Below, in pieces: positions 7,698-16,820 of a stretch of 64,000 nt of DNA (positions are counted from its first letter, which is position 1; every line of letters starts with the position of its first letter). The DNA is from an uncultured Lachnospiraceae bacterium (lineage in GTDB: Bacteria; Bacillota; Clostridia; Lachnospirales; Lachnospiraceae). The translations under genes were made by a program, and so were the position numbers. Below the pieces are notes generated by a model. The model was not told where the DNA came from and did no database searches. It was given only the letters and a program-made list of their open reading frames with translations. The stretch spans positions 1 through 64,000 of the forward strand of contig OMUU01000034.1 of the NCBI GenBank assembly GCA_900314295.1. Direction: 5' to 3'.

Positions 7698-10600
7698 CTA
7701 TTGCTTTTCAATGCACTTTTCAACGACTTTCACATTATCGGCGCCGCATTTTTGCTTCAAAGTGACGAGAGCGCCTTCGGCCTCATCCGCGCTCGTAAAA
7801 CAGTTCATCCGTTTCATCGCTCGTTCTTTTTCCAGATACACGATGATCCGATCTCTGCCAGGAGCTGACCCGGCGATAGCCCGAATGGCATCTTCCGCAC
7901 TCTCAAAGGCAGACTTGTCCGGAAAGCGGATCCAGATTTCGGATGGAATCTCAGAAAAGGGAATGACACTCTCTGCAATCAGCTTGCTGGGGCGGTCTTC
8001 TTCCACAGAAACCCTGCCGCGGATGAATACCTTTGCATCCTGGTCGAGGATGCCGGAATACTGCTCGTAGCTCCTTGGAAAAACGATAATTTCCACCGTT
8101 CCAAGAAGATCCTCCAATGTAAGAAAGGCCATCGTCTGGTTCGTTTTCGTGTATTTAATCGTCTTTGCGGTGATCATACCGCCAACCATTTCGCGGCTTC
8201 CGTCCCTCACCTTCGGCATGCCCGTCTCCTCGTCCGGAACAAAATCGGACGTAACGGCAGTGATGTTCTTTCTCCATTTCCCCTCATACTTTTCCAGCGG
8301 ATGCCCGCTGATGTAGATTCCCGTTACCTCCTTCTCGAAGGCGAGCTTTTCTTCCTTGTCAAACTCACCGACATCGGGAAGCTGTATCTCAAACTGCTTC
8401 CCCTCCTCTTCTCCCATGAAATCAAACAGCGTCATCTGTCCGGTCATATTGTACTTTTTGTCCTGGCTGACTTGTTCCAGGATCAGGCTGTACACCTGCA
8501 TATACTGCTTGCGTGTTCCGCCGAGGCAGTCAAACGCTCCCGCCTTGATGAAGCTCTCCAGCGTTCTCTTGTTTACCTCTCTTCCGGAAAGTCTCTCGCA
8601 GAAATCTCTAAGGCTCCGAAACGGACCATTCAGCGCCCGTTCCTCCTCAATAGCCTCCATGACCGGACGTCCGATCCCCTTTACGGCAGAAAGCGCATAG
8701 CGTATTTTTCCATCTTCCACGGAAAAAGAGCTCTCGCTTCGGTTGATATCCGGCGGCAGAATCTCAATTCCCATTTTCCGGCAGTGCAGAATATATTCCG
8801 AGCATTTTCCGGCATTATCAATAACCGACGTCATCAGCGCAGCCATGAATTCAACCGGATAATAGCATTTCAGCCATGCGGTCTGAAACGTCACAACCGC
8901 ATAGCACGCCGCATGGCTCTTGTTGAAGGCATAGCGCGCAAAATCAATCATTTCATCATAGATCTTATTCGCCGTTTTCTCATCTATTCCGTTGCGGATG
9001 CAGCCCGGTATCTTTTTCTCCTCATTCCCATAGACAAAATTCTGCCGTTCCTCTTCCATGACATGCATTTTCTTCTTCGACATGGCACGCCGGAGAAGAT
9101 CGGCACTTCCGTACGAATACCCTGCGAGTTCCCGGACGATATTGATGACCTGTTCCTGATAGATGATGCATCCGTAAGTCGATTTCAGGATCGGTTCCAG
9201 CTTGGGCGTGTCATAGCGCACCAGCTCCGGGTGTTTTTTCCCCTTGATATACGCGGGAATAAAATCCATCGGACCCGGTCGGTAGAGCGCGACCCCGGCG
9301 ACGATGTCCTCGAGAGAGGCCGGCTTGAGTTCCTTCATGAAGCTGGTCATTCCCGCGGACTCGAGCTGGAACACCCCCTCACACCGGCCTTCCCCGATCA
9401 TTTTCATGACCTTCGGGTCGTTGTAATCGATCTTTTTCAGATCAATTTTCCGGCCGCTGATCCTTTCCGCCATATTCGCGGCATCCTGAATCACGGTCAG
9501 CGTACGCAGGCCCAGGAAGTCCATCTTCAAAAGGCCCAGCTCCTCCAGCTCCGTCATATTGTACTGCGTGGTTATGGTGCCGTCCGCCGCTCTCTGAAGC
9601 GGCACAAACTCGTCCACCGGCTTGGATGAAATCACCACGCCGGCCGCGTGCATGGAAGTGTGCCGCGGCAGTCCCTCCAGTTTCCTCGCCATATTGATCA
9701 GATGATGTACCTGCTCGTCGGAATCATACGACTTCTTCAGATCCGGGTTCATCGTTAGTGCCTTATCGATGGTGATATTCAGCTCATTCGGAATCATCTT
9801 CGCCGTCGTATCGCAGAGCGCGTACGGGAGATCCATAACACGCCCCACATCGCGGATTGCATTTCTGGCCGCCATCGTACCGAAGGTGACGATCTGAACC
9901 ACACGGTCCTTGTGATATTTCCTTACAACGTAATCGATAACCTCCTGCCGCTGTTCAAAGCCGAAGTCCACGTCAATATCCGGCATGGAAACCCTCTCCG
10001 GATTCAGAAAGCGCTCAAAGAGCAGACTGTACTTCAGGGGATCCAGCTCCGTGATTCCCATCGTGTACGACACCATGCTTCCGGCGGCGCTTCCTCTTCC
10101 CGGTCCGACCGGTATGTTGTGTTCCTTTGCAAAATGAACATAATCCCACACAATCAGGAAATAATCCACATACCCCATGGTTCGAATGGTATCCAGCTCA
10201 TATTCGAGGCGCTCCCGAATTTCCTGCGTAACCGGATGATAGAGTCTTTCGGCGCCGTCATGACAGAGCTTTTGAAGATATGTCCAGGAGGTATACCCCT
10301 CCGGTACCTCATATTTCGGGAGCTTGAGCTCATGGAACCGGATCTCGACCTGACAACGGTCCGCAATCTTCTGCGTATTCTCAAGAGCCTTCCGGGCATA
10401 GGGGAACAAAGCCGCCATCTCCGCTTCCGACTTTACATAATACTGCCCTCCCTCATAGCGAAGCCGGTTTTCGTCACTGACTTTTTTTCCGGTCTGGATA
10501 CACAGAAGAATATCATGGGCATCTGCGTCTTCCGCTCTCGTATAATGGCAGTCGTTCGTACACACCAGTTCAATACCCGTCTCCTCGCTCATGCGCATCA

Positions 10601-11168
10601 GCTGCGGATTCACGATTCTCTGCGCGGGAATTCCGTGGTCCTGCATCTCGAGGAAAAAATTGCCCTTGCCGAAGACCTCTTCATAACGAAGCGCTGCCTT
10701 CTTTGCCTCCTCATAGCGGTTTCCCGCAAGATTGGACGCAACCTCACCTGCCAGGCAGGCAGATAACGCGATAATTCCCTCGTGATACTCCCTGAGGATC
10801 TCCAGATCTACCCTCGGCTTATAGTAGAAGCCCTCGGTAAAACCGCGGCTTGTAATTTTCATCAGATTGTGATATCCCTGCAGATTCTCCGCGAGCAGAA
10901 TCAAATGATAATAACGGTTTTCCCCTGCCCCGGATTCCCTGTCAAACCGGGAACCGGGCGCGACATAAACCTCACAGCCGAGAATCGGCTTTATTCCCTG
11001 CGCCATGCATTCCTTATAAAACTGAATGCATCCGTACATGACACCGTGGTCCGTAATCGCCGCGGCATTCATGCCGAGCTCCTTCACGCGCGCGACATAA
11101 TCTTTGATTTTATTCGAGCCGTCCAGCAGGCTGTATTCCGTATGAACATGCAGATGTACAAAACTCAT
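7698..11168 (-). CDS. dnaE: DNA polymerase III alpha subunit DnaE
   Basis: Replicative polymerase subunit; in Firmicutes DnaE extends lagging-strand primers beside PolC. 1156 residues, normal length. The PHP domain starts at once with VHLHVHTEYSLLDG; the C-family polymerase core has GPGRGSAAGS and the catalytic PDIDVDF; FQLESAGM and PIPAYIKGKKHPE-type thumb/fingers motifs follow; a C-terminal OB fold (VGGMITAKTIKYTKTNQTMAFLTLED) is present. ATG 11168 has a GAG eight bases upstream; a GTG at 11177 overlaps the stop of cvfB (GTGA) and is the alternative. Either way the two genes are coupled. Confidence 0.96.
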   Translation of the reverse strand: MSFVHLHVHTEYSLLDGSNKIKDYVARVKELGMNAAAITDHGVMYGCIQFYKECMAQGIKPILGCEVYVAPGSRFDRESGAGENRYYHLILLAENLQGYHNLMKITSRGFTEGFYYKPRVDLEILREYHEGIIALSACLAGEVASNLAGNRYEEAKKAALRYEEVFGKGNFFLEMQDHGIPAQRIVNPQLMRMSEETGIELVCTNDCHYTRAEDADAHDILLCIQTGKKVSDENRLRYEGGQYYVKSEAEMAALFPYARKALENTQKIADRCQVEIRFHELKLPKYEVPEGYTSWTYLQKLCHDGAERLYHPVTQEIRERLEYELDTIRTMGYVDYFLIVWDYVHFAKEHNIPVGPGRGSAAGSMVSYTMGITELDPLKYSLLFERFLNPERVSMPDIDVDFGFEQRQEVIDYVVRKYHKDRVVQIVTFGTMAARNAIRDVGRVMDLPYALCDTTAKMIPNELNITIDKALTMNPDLKKSYDSDEQVHHLINMARKLEGLPRHTSMHAAGVVISSKPVDEFVPLQRAADGTITTQYNMTELEELGLLKMDFLGLRTLTVIQDAANMAERISGRKIDLKKIDYNDPKVMKMIGEGRCEGVFQLESAGMTSFMKELKPASLEDIVAGVALYRPGPMDFIPAYIKGKKHPELVRYDTPKLEPILKSTYGCIIYQEQVINIVRELAGYSYGSADLLRRAMSKKKMHVMEEERQNFVYGNEEKKIPGCIRNGIDEKTANKIYDEMIDFARYAFNKSHAACYAVVTFQTAWLKCYYPVEFMAALMTSVIDNAGKCSEYILHCRKMGIEILPPDINRSESSFSVEDGKIRYALSAVKGIGRPVMEAIEEERALNGPFRSLRDFCERLSGREVNKRTLESFIKAGAFDCLGGTRKQYMQVYSLILEQVSQDKKYNMTGQMTLFDFMGEEEGKQFEIQLPDVGEFDKEEKLAFEKEVTGIYISGHPLEKYEGKWRKNITAVTSDFVPDEETGMPKVRDGSREMVGGMITAKTIKYTKTNQTMAFLTLEDLLGTVEIIVFPRSYEQYSGILDQDAKVFIRGRVSVEEDRPSKLIAESVIPFSEIPSEIWIRFPDKSAFESAEDAIRAIAGSAPGRDRIIVYLEKERAMKRMNCFTSADEAEGALVTLKQKCGADNVKVVEKCIEKQ

Positions 11169-11173
11169 TTCGG

Positions 11174-12016
11174 TCACTCTTTCAGGTAAATCTGTCCGTC
11201 TTCCAGTCGGATTTTTCCTTCCTTCAAAAGGTGTCCGACCGCACGCTTGAATGCCGCCTTCGAGATTCCGAACCGGCGGTTGATCAGCTCCGGATCTGCC
11301 TTATCATCAAAAGGAAGAACGCCTCCCTCCTCACGGATTGCTTCTTCTATCCTTTCCGCGTCTGTGTCCATCTGAAGGTACGCCTTCTGTTTTGCTGTGA
11401 CGGTCAGCTTGCCGTCCTCACGGACCTGTGTAATACGGACGGTCAAAATCTGTCCCGGGTGGAATTCTCCCTGTGCGTCCTTCCGCGGGATGAGTGCGGA
11501 ATATTTATCATCCACGGCCACGAAAACACCGAAGTTTTTGCTCAGCTCATAAACCCGCCCGCGCACCATATCGCCGACGCTGTATGGAGAATCCGTCTGC
11601 AGATAGTGATAGACCTTCATCGTCGCGCATAAGCGGCTGCTCTTATCCATGTAAAGGGCAACCAGAACCTCGTCATTTTTTCCCACCTTGCAGGTCTGTT
11701 CATGGAAGGGAAGCAGAAGATCCTTCTCCAGTCCCCAGTCGAGGAACGCACCGATGCGCGTCGTCTCCTTCACACGGAGGACCGCCGTATCCCCGAGTAC
11801 CAGCCTCGGTGTCTTTGTCGTCGCAATCAGCCGGTCACTCGAATCCCGATACAGAAACACCTCCACAGGCGTTCCGATCTCCGCGCCCTCCGGCACCTGC
11901 TTCGCCGGAAGAAGAACCTGCTGATCCTTTCCGGCTTTTGGATCATCGGAGAGATACACTCCGAAGTCCTGTCTCTTTAACACTCTCAGCACCTGCTTTT
12001 TCCCTAATTCCAACAT
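11174..12016 (-). CDS. cvfB: CvfB/YitL-like S1 RNA-binding protein
   Basis: A 280-residue cytoplasmic protein made of S1-type OB domains and a C-terminal winged helix. Visible: LELGKKQVLRVLKRQDFGVYLSD at the start, the S1 units TRIGAFLDWGLEKDLLLP and DMVRGRVYELSKNFGVFVAVDDKYSALIP, then INRRFGISKAAFKRAVGHLLKEG, a winged-helix end. The family binds RNA and affects virulence-gene expression in Staphylococcus; its role here is unknown. ATG 12016 has AAAGGA upstream; the longer reading frame to 12307 overlaps the thioesterase gene and is not believed. It ends overlapping dnaE. Confidence 0.88.
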   Translation of the reverse strand: MLELGKKQVLRVLKRQDFGVYLSDDPKAGKDQQVLLPAKQVPEGAEIGTPVEVFLYRDSSDRLIATTKTPRLVLGDTAVLRVKETTRIGAFLDWGLEKDLLLPFHEQTCKVGKNDEVLVALYMDKSSRLCATMKVYHYLQTDSPYSVGDMVRGRVYELSKNFGVFVAVDDKYSALIPRKDAQGEFHPGQILTVRITQVREDGKLTVTAKQKAYLQMDTDAERIEEAIREEGGVLPFDDKADPELINRRFGISKAAFKRAVGHLLKEGKIRLEDGQIYLKE

Positions 12017-12110
12017 GTTGTTCCGTCCTTTCTGTGATGGCGCACATACCGCGGCCGCGGCTCTTATGGTATTTTTTGTACCTTCCTGTGTTTTGCTGTC
12101 GGCGGTTTCT

Positions 12111-12824
12111 TTACTCTGAAAACTCAGATACGAAATACTTTTCTCCCTGTTCGTCATTGAACTGCACAAAAATACTGCCGTTCCGATGTCCCACAACCGG
12201 AACAATGACGTCGCCTTCCATAACCTGACGAATCCACTCGACACGCAGATGATGTATCTCAAATCCCGCGGGAAAAAATCTTCTGGCGAGCCGCACATAC
12301 TGCGCATTGTTCATATGACCGTTCACATCGAGATGTTCCTCTCGTATCGTAATTTTCTTCTGTTCTTCTCCGTCTCCCGGAAGCCGGATCTTCCGCCTGC
12401 CCAGATCTTCCGGAATCTTCCAAGAAGGATTCGGTCCGTACCCCTCGATTTGCTCCTCGGGGATCACTACCGGCGTACCCTCTTTCATGTCCATGAATAC
12501 CCAGTCGGACGTTGCGAGAACCAACGTATCGCCGTCACTGCTCTCCATAGAAAAATCACGTGTCGCCATCAGGCTGCGAAATCCATGTGACCAGGTTCCA
12601 ACGCGGATTTTTTCGTTAAAGCGTGCGTACCGGTAAAAATGCGCCTGCATGTCAACGATCATCCACGCGTGGTTCTGCTTCCGATTATGCGCTATGCCGA
12701 GCCCGATGTCTTCTCCCTGAAAGGTTGCGGTGTCCTGAAAGTAGTTCAGAACTGTGTAGGGAGTCATGCGCTGATTCTCGTCCACCTCACTGAAGCGAAC
12801 TCTTCCTTCATAATAATATTTCAT
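12111..12824 (-). CDS. Acyl-ACP thioesterase
   Basis: A 237-residue double hot-dog protein likely to release fatty acids from acyl carrier protein. It opens with YYYEGRVRFSEVDENQRMTPYTVLNYFQDTATFQGEDIGLG, the pattern of bacterial FatA/FatB-like thioesterases; the second half has EEHLDVNGHMNNAQYVRLA, where the Asn-His pair of the motif NGHMNNAQY is the expected catalytic element. No signal peptide. The start follows GAGAGGAAAA. It is separated from cvfB by about 95 bases and from the tRNA gene by repeats. Confidence 0.88.
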   Translation of the reverse strand: MKYYYEGRVRFSEVDENQRMTPYTVLNYFQDTATFQGEDIGLGIAHNRKQNHAWMIVDMQAHFYRYARFNEKIRVGTWSHGFRSLMATRDFSMESSDGDTLVLATSDWVFMDMKEGTPVVIPEEQIEGYGPNPSWKIPEDLGRRKIRLPGDGEEQKKITIREEHLDVNGHMNNAQYVRLARRFFPAGFEIHHLRVEWIRQVMEGDVIVPVVGHRNGSIFVQFNDEQGEKYFVSEFSE

Positions 12825-12852
12825 CCGTTTTTTCCTCTCGGGCGTCAGTCTT

Positions 12853-12914
12853 TTGCAGACAGTCTCTTACGCGCGCTTCGCGTGCGACGAGCCTCTTTGC
12901 GTTTTCGAAGAGCT
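12853..12914 (+). repeat. Family B palindromic repeat, copy 2 (left arm lost)
   Basis: Contains the core TTACGCGCGCTTCGCGTGCGAC and the right arm TTTGCGTTTTCGAAGAGC, but the left CTTCGAAA arm is replaced by TTTTGCAGACA. It lies immediately upstream of the thioesterase start. Confidence 0.8.
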
Positions 12915-12929
12915 GTTTTCTTTTTTATT

Positions 12930-12980
12930 GTATAAGCTACGGATTGCTCCGTGCTGCGCACTCCCGCAATCCTACAAGTA
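12930..12980 (+). repeat. GGATTGC palindrome, second copy
   Basis: TGTATAAGCTACGGATTGC ... GCAATCCTAC matches 6299-6348 with few changes. Between it and the next family B copy lies TATGAGCACTTTCGTGCCGC...ACTTCGTGCTCATA, another inverted repeat (about 12980-13022). Confidence 0.8.
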
Positions 12981-13027
12981 TGAGCACTTTCGTGCCGCTT
13001 ACGCGTCACTTCGTGCTCATACTTGTT

Positions 13028-13100
13028 GCCTTCGAAAGCGCAAATAGTCTCTTACGCGCGCTTCGCGTGCGACGAGCCTCTTTGCGTTTTCGAAGAGCTT
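13028..13100 (+). repeat. Family B palindromic repeat, copy 3
   Basis: A full copy, CTTCGAAAGCGCA ... TTTGCGTTTTCGAAG around the GCGCGCTTCGCGTGCGAC tip, ending directly before the tRNA terminator. Confidence 0.85.
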
Positions 13101-13104
13101 ATAC

Positions 13105-13143
13105 AATAAAAAAGCGACTACATCACATGGATGTAATCGCTTT
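13105..13143 (-). terminator. Terminator of tRNA-Gln
   Basis: Minus strand: AAAGCGATTACATC (13130-13143) pairs with GATGTAGTCGCTTT (13111-13124) across a five-base loop, followed by TTTTTTATT. It begins a few bases past the tRNA 3' end. Confidence 0.85.
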
Positions 13144-13146
13144 GTA

Positions 13147-13219
13147 CTGGGCTACCTGGATTCGAACCAGGAAAATGACGGAGTCAGAGTCCGTTGCCTT
13201 ACCATTTGGCGATAGCCCA
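13147..13219 (-). tRNA. tRNA-Gln (anticodon CTG)
   Basis: A 73-base cloverleaf on the minus strand. Acceptor stem TGGGCTA / TAGCCCA with discriminator G; anticodon arm ACGGA-CTCTGAC-TCCGT gives anticodon CTG, reading CAG codons; T arm CCTGGTTCGAATCCAGG. CCA is not encoded. It has its own promoter and terminator and appears monocistronic. Confidence 0.95.
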
Positions 13220-13250
13220 TTGATTTGTGCATTGCCTTGCAACATGTGAT

Positions 13251-13279
13251 ATTCTATCAGACCCCCTTGAAAAATGCAA
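13251..13279 (-). promoter_or_regulatory. Promoter of tRNA-Gln
   Basis: Minus strand: TTGCAT (13274-13279), 17-base spacer, TAGAAT (13251-13256), about 30 bases before the tRNA 5' end. The -35 lies inside a CCCCTTG / CAAGGGG hairpin (about 13262-13283) that follows the CPBP gene. Confidence 0.65.
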
Positions 13280-13371
13280 GGGGATTTTTAATATTTTTTA
13301 TTTTGATGTGTTTTTACTGTGTACATTGCTTTATCCCTGAATTATTACGGGGTCGGGCCCGTTGTCCCTGA

Positions 13372-14172
13372 TTATTTTAAGCCGCTTTCCTGTTTCGTTC
13401 GAAAAGCCAATACGACGAAACAGAGCACAGCTGCGACTGCCTCGGCAACCAGGCAATAAATCGGAACGGACCCGTTAAAATCCTTTCGTATTAATGGGTC
13501 TCCGAGCACAGCCCAGGCATTGACACTCATATGAGCCGCTATGGATACGCGTAGATCTCCGCTTCTCTCATAGAGAAAAGTCAGGAGAAAGCCTAACCCG
13601 AAAGCGTAAAGAAACTGGATCGCATTGCCGTGATAAACACCGAAGCACAGTGCAGAGATAACAACGCCGGCTTTTGTGCCCGCGTAGAAAGCAGCCCGGC
13701 GGTACAGCATGCCGCGAAAGATCATCTCTTCCGCCATCGGGCCCAGGATGACGGTGCCGATGATTAGAAGCATCAGATTCTGATTCTCGAACGCCGGAGC
13801 GGCATTCCGGACATAGCCGGTGAAAACCTGTTCCAGTCCGCTTCTCGTGATCAGGCTGCTCCATACATGTCCGGCAAATGTAACGCATACACAGGCAAGT
13901 ATCCGGTCAATAGCTGTCCATCCGACGTTCCTCAAAGGGAAGCGCATGGAATCCACCTGATAGTTCTGTCTCTGGAGGAAAAGCGTTAGCGTGAAGGTCA
14001 CGATACTGATCCACATGGGCAGCGTGCGTGCCTTCTCATAAATACGTTCCGGATCATATTCTCCGACAAGCAGTCCCGACACCAGCAACATGATAACGGT
14101 TACTGCCGCCATGCAAAGTAGAATAAAAACCATCGGGAACAGAACGTCCCAGATTTTCTGCCTTTTCGTCAT
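13372..14172 (-). CDS. CPBP-family intramembrane metalloprotease
   Basis: A 266-residue protein with about seven or eight hydrophobic segments. The ABI/CAAX signature is complete: EEMIFRGMLYRRA with Glu148, Glu149 and Arg153, a second motif FGVYHGN (His), and a third with HMSVNAW. These residues form the metal-type active site of Rce1-like glutamic/metallo proteases. Bacterial members may process peptides or act in bacteriocin immunity; nothing nearby points to a substrate. The start has AAGGATAT upstream, and the gene stands about 65 bases from the HAD gene. Confidence 0.88.
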   Translation of the reverse strand: MTKRQKIWDVLFPMVFILLCMAAVTVIMLLVSGLLVGEYDPERIYEKARTLPMWISIVTFTLTLFLQRQNYQVDSMRFPLRNVGWTAIDRILACVCVTFAGHVWSSLITRSGLEQVFTGYVRNAAPAFENQNLMLLIIGTVILGPMAEEMIFRGMLYRRAAFYAGTKAGVVISALCFGVYHGNAIQFLYAFGLGFLLTFLYERSGDLRVSIAAHMSVNAWAVLGDPLIRKDFNGSVPIYCLVAEAVAAVLCFVVLAFRTKQESGLK

Positions 14173-14237
14173 ATATCCTTATCTTTTCCTTCATCTCTGG
14201 CATAAACCGTCAACAGCGCCGACGCAGGTTCTGGCCG

Positions 14238-14897
14238 TCACGGATTATGCAGCAGATAATCCGAAAGCTCCTCTACCGTATCAAAGATCCGCTCGGCCCC
14301 GGCTTCCTCCAGTTCCTTCCGGTCTCCATAACCATAAGCGACACCGACTGCCCGGACGCCAAATTCCTTCGCCCCGGCTATGTCAAATTTTCTGTCGCCG
14401 ACCATGATAACATGGTCTCTTTGATCCAAACAGCCGGATTTCTCCAGCACATCTCGGATCCGGTCCGCCTTACTGCTTACCCGCTCCTCATCATTCATGG
14501 AGTTGCCGCTGATATAATCAAACCAGTTCAAAAATCCGCCGTGCCCGGCAATTTCCCTGGCAAAGGTTTCCGGCTTGGAAGTAGCCATTCCAAGCCGCAT
14601 CCCCACTTCCTTCATCTGACGGAGAAGCTCCGGAATCCCCGGGTAGATCTCGAATTCAAGCTTACCCCTTGCGGCATACCTCTCCCGAAACAAGGCAACG
14701 GCACGGAGCGCCTCTTCCTCATTCATCCCCAGCCGCATAAAACTGTCATTCAGAGGAGGACCCACAAAGAATCCAAGCCGATCCGTTTCATAGTGCGGCC
14801 ATCCCATCTGATCGAGCGCATACTGCGCGCTCTTCGTAATACCGGATCCGGTATCGGCAAGTGTACCATCGAAATCAAACACGACCAGACGATTCAT
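14238..14897 (-). CDS. HAD-superfamily phosphatase, phosphoglycolate phosphatase-like
   Basis: A 219-residue Rossmann-fold hydrolase. Motif I is VFDFDGTLADTGSG with nucleophile Asp8 and acid Asp10; the helical cap spans about residues 17-85; motif II is ATSKPE, motif III the lysine around VSSKADR, and motif IV MVGDRKFDIAGAKEFG. The KADRIRDVL and GVAYGYG segments fit the Gph/PpaX group (phosphoglycolate or pyrophosphate). The substrate is not certain. ATG 14897 follows GGAGGAGAGGTGGAG; an ATG at 14942 with GGAAGG would add 15 residues. Confidence 0.9.
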   Translation of the reverse strand: MNRLVVFDFDGTLADTGSGITKSAQYALDQMGWPHYETDRLGFFVGPPLNDSFMRLGMNEEEALRAVALFRERYAARGKLEFEIYPGIPELLRQMKEVGMRLGMATSKPETFAREIAGHGGFLNWFDYISGNSMNDEERVSSKADRIRDVLEKSGCLDQRDHVIMVGDRKFDIAGAKEFGVRAVGVAYGYGDRKELEEAGAERIFDTVEELSDYLLHNP

Positions 14898-15053
14898 CTC
14901 CACCTCTCCTCCTGCTCCCGCATTTCCCGCACTTTCCATCACCTTCCGTATGGAACGCTGTATTCCGTCCGTTTTCTATAACCTGCTCCATGCACTGCCG
15001 CATCTTCATCCGGTTATCATAGCGTTCCATGCGAGATGCTGACCGATACATTT

Positions 15054-16820
15054 TTACATCTCTTCCGGCGCGCTGAAGCCAAGCACATGGATAGCGTCTT
15101 CCAGCACATTCTGAACCGTTGCAAGGAGAAGAAGCCAGGATTTCTTCTGTTTTTCATCCTCTTCGGTCAGGATTCTCGTCTCGTGATAGAAGCTGTTGAA
15201 ATTGTTCGAGAGCTCATAGATATAGGCACACAGCCGATGCGGCGCCTTCTCCTCAAAGGCTCCCGTCAATGCCTCGTTGTAACGCGCAAGCTGAAGCATT
15301 AATTTTTTCTCAATATCGCTTGCAGCGTTCAGTATCCCGGCACCGTCCAGACTTCCTCCCTCCGCCGTGAATTTGTTCAGGATGGACTTGATTCTGACGA
15401 TGGTGTACAGAATATACGGGCCGGTATTGCCCTCGAAGGAGGTAAATCGGTCGATATCAAACACATAGTCCTTAGATGCCTGGTTGGAAAGATCTCCATA
15501 TTTGATGGCGGAGAGGCCGACAATCTTTGCGGTTTCTTCCGCATCCTTGTCCTTGACACTCTTATTCTCTACAATCTTCCGGAACATTTCCCGGTCGATA
15601 TCTGCGATCAGCGTCTCCAGACGCATGACGCCGCCCTCCCTGGTCTTAAACGGTTTTCCATCCTTGCCATTCATGGTTCCGAATCCGAGAAACGTCAGCT
15701 TCGTGTCCGGCTTGACCAGCCCGGTCTTCCGCGCACAGCGGAACGTCTGAATAAAATGCATCTCCTGACGCTTGTCCACTACATACAGGATCTCATCCGG
15801 ATCAAAATCCTGCATCCGCTCTACGATCGTTGCCAGATCCGTCGTGGTATAGAGGGCCGCGCCGTCCGATTTCAAAATCATGCACGGAGGCACCTCCTTT
15901 TGATCAGTTTCTTCCTTCACATCGACGATCAACGCCCCCTGATCCTCATAGGCATAGCCCTTGTCCTTCATCTCCTGAACCATGTCCGGAATATATGCCT
16001 GCGCATCCGACTCTCCCTTCCAGAGGTCGAAATGCACGTCCAGATTTTCATAGTTCTTCTTCAGGTCCGATACCGAAACCGAAATAATATGCTTCCACAG
16101 CGCGCGATACCCTCTTCTTCCGCTCTGGAGCTCTGCGGTAGCCTGAAGCGCTTTTTCCTTATACGCCTCATCTTCTTTTGATTTTTTGCTCGCCGTGGGG
16201 TAGATTTCTTCAAGCTCGCTGATTGTAAACGGCGCTTCCTGCGGGTACTCCCCAGTAAATGCCTCATCGAAATAAGGAAGATCCGGCTTTCTTTCCCGAA
16301 GCTCCGTGATGATCAAGCCCATCTGAAGGCCCCAGTCGCCCAGATGAACATCGCCAATCATCTTATGTCCCAGGCGAATTCCCATCCGGCGGATGCTCTC
16401 TCCGATAATCGCTGAACGAAGATGGCCCACGTGCAGCGGTTTTGCTACATTCGGTCCGCCGTAGTCAATGACCACCGTTTTCGGATCCGCCGTTTTCTCT
16501 ACCGAAATTTCCGCATCTTCCGCCATTTCCTGCAGATACGACGCCAGAAAATCTTTCTTAAGGCTGAGATTGATAAAGCCCGGCATGACAGCCTCCGCCT
16601 TTTCAAAGACCGGGGATTCCTGCAGATACCCTACAATATCCTCCGCGATCTGAATCGGCGCCTTTTTGTATTTTTTCTTTGCCGCCATGGCACCGTTGCA
16701 CTGAAACTCGCAGAGATCCGGCCGGTTCGAGAGGGTGACTCTGGCAAATTCAGCGTCATATCCCGCCTTTACAAAAGCCTCTGCCATTACTTCACTGATT
16801 TTTTCAATAATCTTCTTCAT
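15054..16820 (-). CDS. argS: Arginyl-tRNA synthetase
   Basis: Class I synthetase charging tRNA-Arg. 588 residues. N-terminal Add1 domain to about 110; HIGH signature AKPLHVGHLRSAIIGESIRR at about 130-150; the arginine/ATP part includes YGGPNVAKP; the KMSKS region is replaced by the usual ArgS variant GTMNGKDGKPFKTREGG; the C-terminal helical anticodon-binding domain has LCAYIYELSNNFNSFYHETRI. The ATG overlaps the stop of the CBS-domain gene (ATGA), so the two are coupled. Confidence 0.96.
   Translation of the reverse strand: MKKIIEKISEVMAEAFVKAGYDAEFARVTLSNRPDLCEFQCNGAMAAKKKYKKAPIQIAEDIVGYLQESPVFEKAEAVMPGFINLSLKKDFLASYLQEMAEDAEISVEKTADPKTVVIDYGGPNVAKPLHVGHLRSAIIGESIRRMGIRLGHKMIGDVHLGDWGLQMGLIITELRERKPDLPYFDEAFTGEYPQEAPFTISELEEIYPTASKKSKEDEAYKEKALQATAELQSGRRGYRALWKHIISVSVSDLKKNYENLDVHFDLWKGESDAQAYIPDMVQEMKDKGYAYEDQGALIVDVKEETDQKEVPPCMILKSDGAALYTTTDLATIVERMQDFDPDEILYVVDKRQEMHFIQTFRCARKTGLVKPDTKLTFLGFGTMNGKDGKPFKTREGGVMRLETLIADIDREMFRKIVENKSVKDKDAEETAKIVGLSAIKYGDLSNQASKDYVFDIDRFTSFEGNTGPYILYTIVRIKSILNKFTAEGGSLDGAGILNAASDIEKKLMLQLARYNEALTGAFEEKAPHRLCAYIYELSNNFNSFYHETRILTEEDEKQKKSWLLLLATVQNVLEDAIHVLGFSAPEEM

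Noticed and set aside
8301..9629. A 442-codon plus-strand frame
   Set aside because: Lies wholly inside dnaE, which has full polymerase motifs on the minus strand.
11174..12307. Longer cvfB reading frame (377 codons)
   Set aside because: The extra 97 codons overlap the thioesterase gene, have no family similarity, and a ribosome site lies before ATG 12016.
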